A stretch of DNA of 64,000 bases, from positions 2,741,501 to 2,805,500 of the forward strand of contig NZ_MQUA01000013.1 in assembly GCF_002943715.1 (NCBI RefSeq), in the 5' to 3' direction. Numbering within the stretch: position 1 is the first letter of the stretch; each line of letters starts with the position of its first letter. The stretch comes from Polaribacter filamentus. GTDB lineage: Bacteria; Bacteroidota; Bacteroidia; Flavobacteriales; Flavobacteriaceae. The translations under genes and the position numbers were made by a program. Below the pieces are notes generated by a model. That model ran no database searches. It had not been told where the DNA came from and saw only the letters and a program-made list of their open reading frames with translations. Positions 36,320 through 44,369 of this stretch are shown in pieces.

Positions 36320-36367
36320 TTATTATTTATTTAGGAATTACAAAGTTACAAAGTTTATTTTTTCTGA

Positions 36368-39300
36368 TTATACTTCAACAACATCAATTTCATCATTCAT
36401 ATAAATTAATATTTTTTTATCAATTTTAAAATTCATTGATTTTAAAACTCTTTCGTATTTTAATAACTGCTGATGATGTTCGTTTGAAGGATTCCCAGTC
36501 TTATAATCTATAATTACAACTTCATTTTTATCAGTAAAAACCAATCTATCCGGAATTATAACTTGATTGTCCACATCTACAATTTCTCTCTCATTGTATA
36601 TAATGACATCTTTTGAAAAATAGTTTTCTAGTTTTGGATGCGTTACAACCGCATTTATAGTCTTTTTTATAATCAAGGATTGCATTTCATCAATGAATCC
36701 TTGCTTCTGATATTGCTCAACCACTTTTTCGACGTCATTTTTAATGGTAATTTTCGCCAACATTTCATGAAATAAGTTTCCAAAATTAATAGCTTCTCCT
36801 TTCGCTGTGTTCCATAATTTTGAAGCGCTTGCTAACAAAACAACGTTGTGTTCTTGCCACGGAGTAGAAATAAATTTCTGATGCACTTCTGTTAGTGAAA
36901 TCTCTTGCTTTCTTTCACTAACTCGCATTTCATTACCAAAAGAATATTCTAAAACATCCTCATCCCAACGATTATTCTGAATTAAATAATTGATAAAAAC
37001 ACCCGAATAAAAATTTGTATTTTCTTCTCCTTTTATAGATATTCTCTTTTCTGTAACTACATGCAATTGCTCTACAGCTCTCGTTAAAGCAACATATAGC
37101 AAATTAAAATTATCTAATTCTAGCTCTTCTCTCTGCTGATTATAGATTTCTAAACCTCTGCTATTTACTTCGCTTAAGCTTTTACTAAAATCGACCAACA
37201 ATTCTTTGAAATTGTCATAATTTTCTGGCAATTCATCCAACCAAACTTTCGGATTTATTTGTCTATAAACATCTACATCACAAGGAAAAATAACCACTGA
37301 AAATTCTAATCCTTTCGATTTATGAATCGTCATAATCTGAACCGCATTTGCACTTTCTGGCGCAACAATACTTAATTTTTCTTTTTTGATTTCCCAAAAC
37401 TCTAAAAAAGCACCAATGTCTGTAGACTTTCTTTGCTGTTCTAGAACCACATCCAAGAAAAATTGCACATACGCATCCGAAGAATTTACCAAGTTAAAAC
37501 CCCTAATAATTTCTTCTATCTTCTCGTAAAAAGGCAATTGATGAAACGTTGAAATTTCAAAAGAAACTCCGTAATTTTTTAAGGATTCTAAAATAGTTGC
37601 ATTATCAGATTTTGCAAACTCTTTAAAGAAAACATGTTTTGGTTTTTCTACTTGTAAATGTTGATGTAAAAAATACAGCATTTCAAAACGTGTTTCTTCA
37701 TCATTAGGGTTTTGTAAAACCTTTAAAACGTCAATAATAAAGCAAACTTTTATACTGTTTTGTATCAGTAATGTTTCTGATGAAATAATATCAACTCCGT
37801 TTTCTGATAAATAATTTGCAACTGCTACTCCGTCTTTTTTCGTTCGCGTTAAAACACAAATTTCATTTAAAGCAAAACGATCTTTTAGTTGATTAATTTT
37901 CTCTAAAACTTTCTTCGGATATTTTACTTTGTTAGCATCCTTATCCTCCTCTTTATCCAGAAAAGTAAGTGAAACAAATCCGCCTTTTTTACTATTTTCT
38001 ACTTGTTTATTTCCTTCTAAAAAGAGGGTTTTATACGATTCATTCTGAAGAAAATTTGAGGTATGCTGAAAAAAAGAATTATTAAAATTAATAACCTCAG
38101 AATAGCTTCTAAAATTAGTTTCTAAATTCTTAATTTCTTTTGGAATATAGAAAGGGTTTTCGGCATCAGAACCAAGGGCTATAAACTGTTCTGCCTTTCC
38201 GCCTCGCCATCTGTAAATTGCTTGTTTACCGTCGCCAACCAACAATAAATTACCGTTTTCTTGCGCTAATGTATTATCAATTAAAGGAATTAAATTTTGC
38301 CATTGCAACACGGAAGTATCTTGCATTTCGTCAATAAAATAATGCTGAAAACGCTGCCCAATTCTTTCATAAATAAATGGCGCAGGTTGTTCTTTTATAT
38401 TATCAGAAATTAGTTGATTAAATTCTGCATTTAATCTGATGTTATTCTCCTCCTTAATTTGTTCTAACTCTAGGTTGATATTATTTAAAACCGCTAACGG
38501 AATAATATTTTTTAAGGCCAATTTATTCATTAAAAACTGACTAAAAATATCATTTGCTTTTTTATATAAATTGATGATTTCTGGAACAATATTTTCAATA
38601 GATGAAGCGATAACATCGGATGTTGATTTTGAATAATATTGATTGTTTTCAATCGCATTCTCAATAGTTTCTCCTCGTTTTAGAAAATCGATTTTCACAG
38701 AAACTGCACTCAAATCTGAAAAGAATTTAGGAATCGTTCCACGCATAAAATCTTTATGCTCTAAACCATGGTTTTCAATTAACTCTAAACAAGCTATTCC
38801 AATATTTTTTAAAGCTACTTTTAAATCTTTTTGATGTGTAAAAAGTTTCGATTTTAAATTCGTAAAATCTTCTAATTGTTTATCCGCTAAAACCCTAAAA
38901 TGCTTAATATCATCTTCATTTAAAAGTACTTTTGCAAATTCATTTAAATCTCTAGAAATATCCCAAGATTTGTCATCATCCGTCTTATCTAAAGAATAAT
39001 CTATTAGTAATTTTGTGAGTTTTTTATCAGTGCCTATTTTAGAAATCAACACATCTACGGCTTCATTTAAAAGAGAAATTGCATCCATTTCAACCTCAAA
39101 ATTAAGCGGTAAACCTAAATCGTAGGCAAAACTTTTAATGATTTTATGCGTAAAACTATCAATCGTAGTAATTGAAAAAGCCGAATAATTTTGTAAAATT
39201 ACCTCTAAAATCTTTTTACTCCGAACTTGAATTGTAGCTTTATCGATCGTAATTTCTTGCTGAATAATTTTGAGTAAATCATTTTCTTTTCCGTCCGCAA

Positions 39301-39496
39301 AATCTTCTAAATTAGAAAGTACGCGTTCTTTCATTTCACCAGCAGCCTTGTTGGTAAAAGTAATTGCCAATACTTTCTGAAACGTGAAAATATCCTCAGA
39401 ATTCAATAAGACTTTTAAATATTCTTTTACAAGTGTAAATGTTTTTCCACTTCCGGCAGAAGCATTGTAAACTTGAAAGGTTGATGGTTGTTGCAC
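36368..39496 (-). CDS. AddA/RecB-like UvrD helicase-nuclease
   Basis: A 1042-residue SF1 helicase with a C-terminal nuclease. Walker A is NASAGSGKTFTL at about 11-22. Further helicase motifs are AITFTNKAAGEMKERV, the DEMQD box (FIDEMQDTSVLQW), GDGKQAIYRWRGG, MTIHKSKGLEF and LLYVALTRA. The terminal domain has VVIIDYKTG, the PD-(D/E)xK nuclease signature. It should process double-strand DNA ends for recombination. An AddB-type partner, which such proteins usually need, is not encoded in this window. Downstream, on the same strand, is kbl (48-base gap). Confidence 0.92.
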   Translation of the reverse strand: MQQPSTFQVYNASAGSGKTFTLVKEYLKVLLNSEDIFTFQKVLAITFTNKAAGEMKERVLSNLEDFADGKENDLLKIIQQEITIDKATIQVRSKKILEVILQNYSAFSITTIDSFTHKIIKSFAYDLGLPLNFEVEMDAISLLNEAVDVLISKIGTDKKLTKLLIDYSLDKTDDDKSWDISRDLNEFAKVLLNEDDIKHFRVLADKQLEDFTNLKSKLFTHQKDLKVALKNIGIACLELIENHGLEHKDFMRGTIPKFFSDLSAVSVKIDFLKRGETIENAIENNQYYSKSTSDVIASSIENIVPEIINLYKKANDIFSQFLMNKLALKNIIPLAVLNNINLELEQIKEENNIRLNAEFNQLISDNIKEQPAPFIYERIGQRFQHYFIDEMQDTSVLQWQNLIPLIDNTLAQENGNLLLVGDGKQAIYRWRGGKAEQFIALGSDAENPFYIPKEIKNLETNFRSYSEVINFNNSFFQHTSNFLQNESYKTLFLEGNKQVENSKKGGFVSLTFLDKEEDKDANKVKYPKKVLEKINQLKDRFALNEICVLTRTKKDGVAVANYLSENGVDIISSETLLIQNSIKVCFIIDVLKVLQNPNDEETRFEMLYFLHQHLQVEKPKHVFFKEFAKSDNATILESLKNYGVSFEISTFHQLPFYEKIEEIIRGFNLVNSSDAYVQFFLDVVLEQQRKSTDIGAFLEFWEIKKEKLSIVAPESANAVQIMTIHKSKGLEFSVVIFPCDVDVYRQINPKVWLDELPENYDNFKELLVDFSKSLSEVNSRGLEIYNQQREELELDNFNLLYVALTRAVEQLHVVTEKRISIKGEENTNFYSGVFINYLIQNNRWDEDVLEYSFGNEMRVSERKQEISLTEVHQKFISTPWQEHNVVLLASASKLWNTAKGEAINFGNLFHEMLAKITIKNDVEKVVEQYQKQGFIDEMQSLIIKKTINAVVTHPKLENYFSKDVIIYNEREIVDVDNQVIIPDRLVFTDKNEVVIIDYKTGNPSNEHHQQLLKYERVLKSMNFKIDKKILIYMNDEIDVVEV

Positions 39497-39535
39497 AGTA
39501 CTATTTTTACTGCAAAATACAAAATATAGCGTTTG

Positions 39536-40696
39536 TTATCCTCTAAATAAAAAGAAATTATCTTTTATAGATTCTATTTTAGAATGATCATTGGTGATAA
39601 TATAATCAATTGCTTTATCGGTAAAGTTCTTTCCTTTATCCGTTAAAGAAATAACACTTTCCTCGATCATTATCATGTTGTTTTTTAAAGCTAAATCTAG
39701 CACAGATTTTGATTTTACACGTCGCCAATTAATATGTTCATTCAAATGATTTATATGACGTTCACTTACTTCTTGATGATTATTTAAGTGTAATAAAAAA
39801 GTTAATAATGAGACTTCTATTTGCTGTTGTTTATTTCTATATAACACAGAAATTAAACCTCTTTTGGGAGCGAATAAATACACCATTAAGAATACAAATC
39901 CTAAAATTGTAGTCATAGAGCCAGAAATAGAAGCATCTAACCAGTGCGCTAACCAATAGCCCGCAATCGCTGAAAAAACGGCGAATACCACCGATAAACC
40001 TAACATTCTCTTTAAATTATCGGTTAATAAATAGGCGGTTGCTGCTGGCGCGATCATCAAGGCTACTACTAAAATTGCGCCAACGGCATCAAAAGAACCT
40101 ACAATCGTTATCGAGGCAACACTCATTAATCCGTAGTGAATCATGATTGGCGAAAAACCTAAAGCTGTTGCCAAACCGGCATCAAACGTGCTAATTTTTA
40201 ATTCCTTAAAAAAAGCAAATAATAAACCTATGGTTATTAATAAAATAGTTCCTATGATCCAGAGAGATTTTGGACCTAGATCGAATCCATCAACTAAAAA
40301 CCGATCAAAAGGAGCAAAAGCTAATTCTCCTAATAAAATGGCATCCGTATCTAAATGAACATCATTGGCGTTTTTTGCAATCATAATAACGCCAATACTA
40401 AAGAGCACTGGAAAAACCAAACCAATTGCAGTATCTTCTTTTACCAATTTAGTTTTCTGAATAAACTCAACTAAAATAACTGTAACTACACCGGATAATG
40501 CTGCCATAACAATTAATAACGGCGAATTTAAATCGTGTGTGATGAAAAAACCCAACACTAAACCAGGTAATATAGAATGACTGATTGCATCGCTAATTAA
40601 CGCCATTTTTCGCAACACTAAAAAGGTACCCGGAATTGCACAGGCAATAGCTACGATACTCGCAATTAATTGTATTTCTATTTGAGCACTACTCAT
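39536..40696 (-). CDS. Metal ABC transporter permease (ZnuB/TroD-like) with winged-helix-like tail
   Basis: From the ATG at 40696 (MSSAQIEIQL) the protein has 386 residues. About eight membrane helices form the ABC-3 permease domain (about 10-275), with VLRKMALISDAISHSILPGLV and LLTDNLKRMLGLS. A soluble tail of about 105 residues follows (LLTFLLHLNNHQEVSERHINHL to DNFFLFRG). The tail contains VISLTDKGKNFTDKAIDYI, which resembles the wing of DtxR-type winged-helix domains. The start overlaps the end of the previous permease gene by eight bases. An upstream ATG would add 12 residues. It is the last gene of the metal uptake operon. Confidence 0.88.
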   Translation of the reverse strand: MSSAQIEIQLIASIVAIACAIPGTFLVLRKMALISDAISHSILPGLVLGFFITHDLNSPLLIVMAALSGVVTVILVEFIQKTKLVKEDTAIGLVFPVLFSIGVIMIAKNANDVHLDTDAILLGELAFAPFDRFLVDGFDLGPKSLWIIGTILLITIGLLFAFFKELKISTFDAGLATALGFSPIMIHYGLMSVASITIVGSFDAVGAILVVALMIAPAATAYLLTDNLKRMLGLSVVFAVFSAIAGYWLAHWLDASISGSMTTILGFVFLMVYLFAPKRGLISVLYRNKQQQIEVSLLTFLLHLNNHQEVSERHINHLNEHINWRRVKSKSVLDLALKNNMIMIEESVISLTDKGKNFTDKAIDYIITNDHSKIESIKDNFFLFRG

Positions 40697-41816
40697 TTTC
40701 GTTTCCTTGTTGATTGTATAAATTTGCTGCAAAATGATATCCTTTTAGCGTCATAGACCACATGGAACCTTCTACATTTATATATTCTTTTCTTTCTAAT
40801 TTTCCCAGTGATTTTCTTGTATAACCCTGAAAATTATTTAATATTTTCACGGCATGTGGATGCGAAATATTCTCGTGACCTTCAACAATCTCAAACATAA
40901 AAGCTAATGTTTTGTGTAACTGTAAATCTTTTCTATTCTGAATAAATCTGATTTGTTTGAATAATAATCCTCTCGACGGAGAAAAAATAAAAGAGAATCC
41001 CACAAAAACTGCTGCAACCAAAACAATTACGGGTCCGGTTGATAAATTATTCTGACTTGCACTAATTGCAGTACCTACAACTCCAGAAGTAGCTCCGAAA
41101 AACGCCGCCAGAACTACCATAACTCCTAAACTATTCGTCCATTGTCTTGCGGCTGCAGCTGGCGCTAATAGCATTGCACTCATTAATACAACCCCCACAG
41201 TTTGCAAACCTAAAACAATTGCAACTACAATAAATGAGGTTATTAAAATATCAATTCGTTGGATATTAAAGCCTAAAGTCTTCGCATAATCGGCATCAAA
41301 TAATAAAATTTTAAACTCTTTCCAAAACAACAGCAAAACCACTAAACAGATAAAAGTTACGATCGCCATAAACCAAACATCTCTTGCCAACAAAGTTGCT
41401 GCTTGTCCGAATAAAAATTTATCCAAGCCAGATTGGTTTGCATTTGGCAACTTTTGAATATAGGTTAGTAATAACATTCCAAATCCGAAGAAAATGGATA
41501 AAATTAAACCCAATGCCGTATCTGATTTTAAATGCGTTCTTTTGGTAATTCCCCGAATCCAAAATGCCCCTAACAAACCACTTACTAGAGCGCCAATTAA
41601 TAATACATTGGTTTCTTTTGTGCCTGTAATTAAAAAAGCGATTGCAATTCCTGGTAAAGCTGCGTGTGAAATAGCATCGCCCAATAAACTTTGTTTTCTT
41701 AATACTGCAAAACTACCTAACATACCGCAAATTGCACCCAATATTGCCGTCCCTAAGGTTATTGTCCGTAAGGTGTAATCTGTAAAAACGAGCTTTATGT
41801 ATTCTGAAAAATCGAT
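40689..41816 (-). CDS. Metal ABC transporter permease (ZnuB/TroC-like), start codon uncertain, winged-helix-like tail
   Basis: An ABC-3 family permease with VLRKQSLLGDAISHAALPGIAIAFL and about eight helices. A C-terminal soluble tail (KTLAFMFEIVEGHENISHPHAV to QQGNENE) includes MTLKGYHFAANLYNQ, again similar to a DtxR-type winged helix. The reading frame extends upstream to a stop at 41820-41822 and encodes DFSEYIKLVFTDYTLRTITLGTAI, which matches family N termini. The only initiator there is ATC at 41814-41816. TTG at 41741 would remove the first 25 residues and part of helix 1. I chose the longer form on sequence grounds; initiation from ATC is rare. Confidence 0.8.
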   Translation of the reverse strand: MDFSEYIKLVFTDYTLRTITLGTAILGAICGMLGSFAVLRKQSLLGDAISHAALPGIAIAFLITGTKETNVLLIGALVSGLLGAFWIRGITKRTHLKSDTALGLILSIFFGFGMLLLTYIQKLPNANQSGLDKFLFGQAATLLARDVWFMAIVTFICLVVLLLFWKEFKILLFDADYAKTLGFNIQRIDILITSFIVVAIVLGLQTVGVVLMSAMLLAPAAAARQWTNSLGVMVVLAAFFGATSGVVGTAISASQNNLSTGPVIVLVAAVFVGFSFIFSPSRGLLFKQIRFIQNRKDLQLHKTLAFMFEIVEGHENISHPHAVKILNNFQGYTRKSLGKLERKEYINVEGSMWSMTLKGYHFAANLYNQQGNENE

Positions 41817-41952
41817 GGTTTAGGTTTTTAGTTTTTGGTTTTTAATTTTTTGCTAATAACTTATATAATTACTACTAGTCTATAAAACATAAATATTTAA
41901 TTTATAAACGCTAAAATTTATCTCTTGTTTCTTGTCTCCATTCTAAAAAAAT

Positions 41953-42693
41953 CTACTTTTGTACACTCACCTTATAATTTATCCCATACGTTTTTGTCAA
42001 ATTATCATCATTAAAGATATCTTTTACGCGACCTGTTGCTATTTTTTTTACATTTAAAAACGTAACCCAATCAAAATATTCTGGCACGGTTTGTAAATCA
42101 TGATGCACAACCACCACTGTTTTTCCTGATTTTCTTAATTCCTTTAAAATATTGATAATCGTGATTTCTGTTGTGGCATCTACCCCTTGAAAAGGCTCAT
42201 CCATAAAATAAATTTCAGCATCTTGCGCTAAAGCTCTCGCCAAAAATACACGTTGCTGTTGCCCTCCGGATAATTGATTGATTTGTCGGTCTTTAAAAGA
42301 AAGCATCCCTACTTTTTCTAAAGACTCCAATGCTGTTTTTCGTTCTTTTTTGCCAGGTCTTTTAATCCAACCTAAACTTCCGTAAGTTCCCATCATTACC
42401 ACATCTATAGCTGTGGTTGGAAAATCCCAATCTACACTTCCTTTTTGAGGAACATAGCCTACTAATTTTCGTTGTTTGTCGTACGGTTTTCCATAAATAG
42501 AAACACTTCCTGCAATTGGATCAATAATTCCTAAAATAGCTTTTATCAAAGTTGATTTTCCTGCACCATTCGGACCCACAATTGCCATTAAAACACCTTC
42601 AGGAATCGCTAAATCAATATCCCATAAAACAGGTTTATAATTATATGCAACCGTTAAATCATCTACAGCGATCGCTATTTTTTGTGGTTCCAT
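41953..42693 (-). CDS. Metal ABC transporter ATP-binding protein
   Basis: A 246-residue ABC ATPase of the zinc/manganese uptake (ZnuC/TroB/MntB) group. Walker A is [16 protein letters not shown] (about 38-53), Q-loop [15 protein letters not shown], signature [17 protein letters not shown], Walker [14 protein letters not shown], and the switch His is in [14 protein letters not shown]. The phrase [20 protein letters not shown] is characteristic of the Mn/Zn-transporting subgroup. It is six bases downstream of the binding-protein gene and about 136 bases upstream of the first permease gene. Confidence 0.93.
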   Translation of the reverse strand: MEPQKIAIAVDDLTVAYNYKPVLWDIDLAIPEGVLMAIVGPNGAGKSTLIKAILGIIDPIAGSVSIYGKPYDKQRKLVGYVPQKGSVDWDFPTTAIDVVMMGTYGSLGWIKRPGKKERKTALESLEKVGMLSFKDRQINQLSGGQQQRVFLARALAQDAEIYFMDEPFQGVDATTEITIINILKELRKSGKTVVVVHHDLQTVPEYFDWVTFLNVKKIATGRVKDIFNDDNLTKTYGINYKVSVQK

Positions 42694-42698
42694 TCGTT

Positions 42699-43607
42699 TT
42701 ATTTTAAAGAGCTAACAATAATTTTAACGTTGTGTTTGTACATTCCAACATACGTAGCCTCAGCTGATCCTAAACTTCCTAAAGCATCAGAATATAAAGT
42801 TCCTCCAATCAATACCTCTTTACCTTTTGCTTTTACAGCTTCTTGCAAAGCTTCCACAGTTCTTTTTGGCACTGAACTTTCTACAAAAATGGCTTTCACA
42901 TTTTTTTCTTCAATAAAAATCGCTATTCTCTGAACGTCTTTTACGCCTGCTTCTGTTGCCGTAGATATGCCTTGTAAGCCAACTACATTAAATTGAAATT
43001 CTTTTCCGAAATAATTAAAAGCATCATGCGCTGTTACTAAAATTCTCTTTTCTATTGGAAGAGAATTTACTTGTGCGGTTATCACCGTTTTTAAAGACGC
43101 CAATGTTTTTAAATAGTTTGATCCGTTTAATTTATAAGTTGCTGCATTTTCAGCATCTAGCTCACATAACTTATCTGTAATATACTGTGTAATAATTTCC
43201 CAATTGGTAATACTAAACCAAATATGCGGATCGTAATTCGATGCAAAATATTCTGAGCCGATTAACGTAGCGGTATCAAGAGCATCAGAAGCTGCAATGG
43301 TTTGTTTATTTTGTTGACGCATTTTCTCGAACACATCTTCTAATTTTCCCTCTAAATGCAATCCATTATACACAATTACATCTGCATTAAAGAATTTACT
43401 CACATCTCCTTCACTTGCTTTGTATAAATGCGGATCTACACCTGCTCCCATTAATCCTTGTATGTCTATTTTATCGCCACCAATATTTTTTACCAAATCG
43501 GTAATCATAGTTGTTGTAGTAACCACTTGTAATTTCCCGTTCTTTTTAGCCTCTTTTTTACAGGAAAAAATGGTTATAAAGAACATTAAAATTATATATT
43601 TTTTCAT
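42699..43607 (-). CDS. Metal ABC transporter substrate-binding lipoprotein (TroA/MntA-like)
   Basis: The 302-residue protein has a lipoprotein signal ([12 protein letters not shown], with Cys about 16) and the cluster A-I fold of manganese/zinc/iron binding proteins. Probable metal ligands lie in [10 protein letters not shown] (His), [10 protein letters not shown] (His), and the later acidic [11 protein letters not shown] (Glu). [15 protein letters not shown] is also typical of TroA/MntA. There is no long His-rich loop of the ZnuA kind, which favours Mn or Fe over Zn, though this cannot be settled from sequence. Its gene follows the dtxR-type gene by seven bases. Confidence 0.92.
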   Translation of the reverse strand: MKKYIILMFFITIFSCKKEAKKNGKLQVVTTTTMITDLVKNIGGDKIDIQGLMGAGVDPHLYKASEGDVSKFFNADVIVYNGLHLEGKLEDVFEKMRQQNKQTIAASDALDTATLIGSEYFASNYDPHIWFSITNWEIITQYITDKLCELDAENAATYKLNGSNYLKTLASLKTVITAQVNSLPIEKRILVTAHDAFNYFGKEFQFNVVGLQGISTATEAGVKDVQRIAIFIEEKNVKAIFVESSVPKRTVEALQEAVKAKGKEVLIGGTLYSDALGSLGSAEATYVGMYKHNVKIIVSSLK

Positions 43608-43614
43608 CTTTCTT

Positions 43615-44268
43615 TTACTTCTTTATGTATAAGTTATTTGCTATTTTCTTTGAGATTGACAGTTTTTCTCCATCAATTTCTATGGATAAAGAGTCATCAA
43701 AATCTTCTTTTTCTAGAACGTTAATTTTTTTTCCTAGCATAATTTTCTTCTTATCTAAAAACCGTAAAAATTCTGATGAAGAATCATTTACTCCAACACA
43801 AACACCACTTTCATCTTTATTTAAGGTTGATAAAAGAATTTTATCAACTATGTTTACATGCCCGTCTTTATCAGGAATTGGATCTCCATGAGGATCATGT
43901 GTTGGGAAACCCAAAAGTGCATCTAATTGATTAATTAATTTTGGAGATTTTATATGCTCCAATTGTTCTGCAACATCGTGCACTTCATCCCAAGAAAAAT
44001 TTAATTTTTCCACCAAAAAAACTTCCCACAATCGGTGTTTTCGCACAATGTTTGCGGCTGTTTTTTTTCCGAATTCAGTTAACGTTACGCCTTGGTATTT
44101 TTTATAAATGATCAGTTCTTTTTCTGATAATTTCTGAACCATATCCGTTACAGAAGAAGCTTTGGTTTCTAATTTTTTAGCAATCGCATTTGTAGTAATT
44201 CCTTTGTTTGAAATTAAACTTAAATGATAAATTGTTTTTAGGTAATTTTCTTCTGATTGACTAAACAT
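43615..44268 (-). CDS. DtxR/MntR-family metal-dependent transcriptional repressor
   Basis: From the ATG at 44268 (MFSQSEENYLKTIYHL) the protein has 217 residues. The N-terminal winged helix has TNAIAKKLETKASSVTDMVQKLSEKELI and VTLTEFGKKTAANIVRKHRLWEVFL. A dimerisation and metal-binding domain follows (WDEVHDVAEQLEHIKSPKLINQL, FPTHDPHGDPIP), then a C-terminal FeoA/SH3-like domain (about 145-217). This long form is like DtxR/IdeR and MntR. It should repress metal uptake when Mn or Fe is plentiful. A matching palindrome lies 50 bases upstream (44318-44337). It heads the ABC uptake operon. An ATG at 44295 would add nine residues and is less likely. Confidence 0.92.
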   Translation of the reverse strand: MFSQSEENYLKTIYHLSLISNKGITTNAIAKKLETKASSVTDMVQKLSEKELIIYKKYQGVTLTEFGKKTAANIVRKHRLWEVFLVEKLNFSWDEVHDVAEQLEHIKSPKLINQLDALLGFPTHDPHGDPIPDKDGHVNIVDKILLSTLNKDESGVCVGVNDSSSEFLRFLDKKKIMLGKKINVLEKEDFDDSLSIEIDGEKLSISKKIANNLYIKK

Positions 44269-44284
44269 TTCTTTAATTATACTA

Positions 44285-44292
44285 CAAAGATA
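44285..44292 (-). promoter_or_regulatory. Candidate -7 promoter box for the repressor-ABC operon
   Basis: On the minus strand TATCTTTG matches TAnnTTTG. It is 17 bases upstream of the ATG at 44268. The operator palindrome (44318-44337) lies just beyond its expected -33 region. Confidence 0.55.
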
Positions 44293-44317
44293 CAATATTT
44301 TGATTTATATAAAACAT

Positions 44318-44337
44318 TTTTTAGGTAAGACTAAAAA
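44318..44337. promoter_or_regulatory. Probable DtxR/MntR operator palindrome
   Basis: TTTTTAGGTAAGACTAAAAA has perfect seven-base arms (TTTTTAG/CTAAAAA) around a six-base centre. Its core TTAGGTAAGACTAA differs at two positions from the first 14 bases of the classical DtxR/IdeR consensus TTAGGTTAGGCTAA. It sits between two divergent promoters, within the -33/-7 spacer of the receptor promoter, so a bound repressor would block it and probably the repressor operon as well. Confidence 0.65.
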
Positions 44338-44343
44338 TTATTT

Positions 44344-44351
44344 TATATTTG
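44344..44351 (+). promoter_or_regulatory. Candidate -7 promoter box for the TonB receptor gene
   Basis: TATATTTG is a perfect match to TAnnTTTG, six bases after the operator palindrome. Transcription should start near 44357, before the ATG at 44370. Confidence 0.6.
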
Positions 44352-44369
44352 TCAAATATGTAAAACTAA

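Noticed and set aside
36368-39496. A complete AddAB system
   Set aside because: Only the AddA/RecB-like subunit is present; no AddB-like protein was found in the window.
44300-44369. TTG at 44300 as start of the TonB receptor
   Set aside because: It lies upstream of the operator and the -7 box, so would not be on the predicted transcript, and the added residues do not form a signal peptide.
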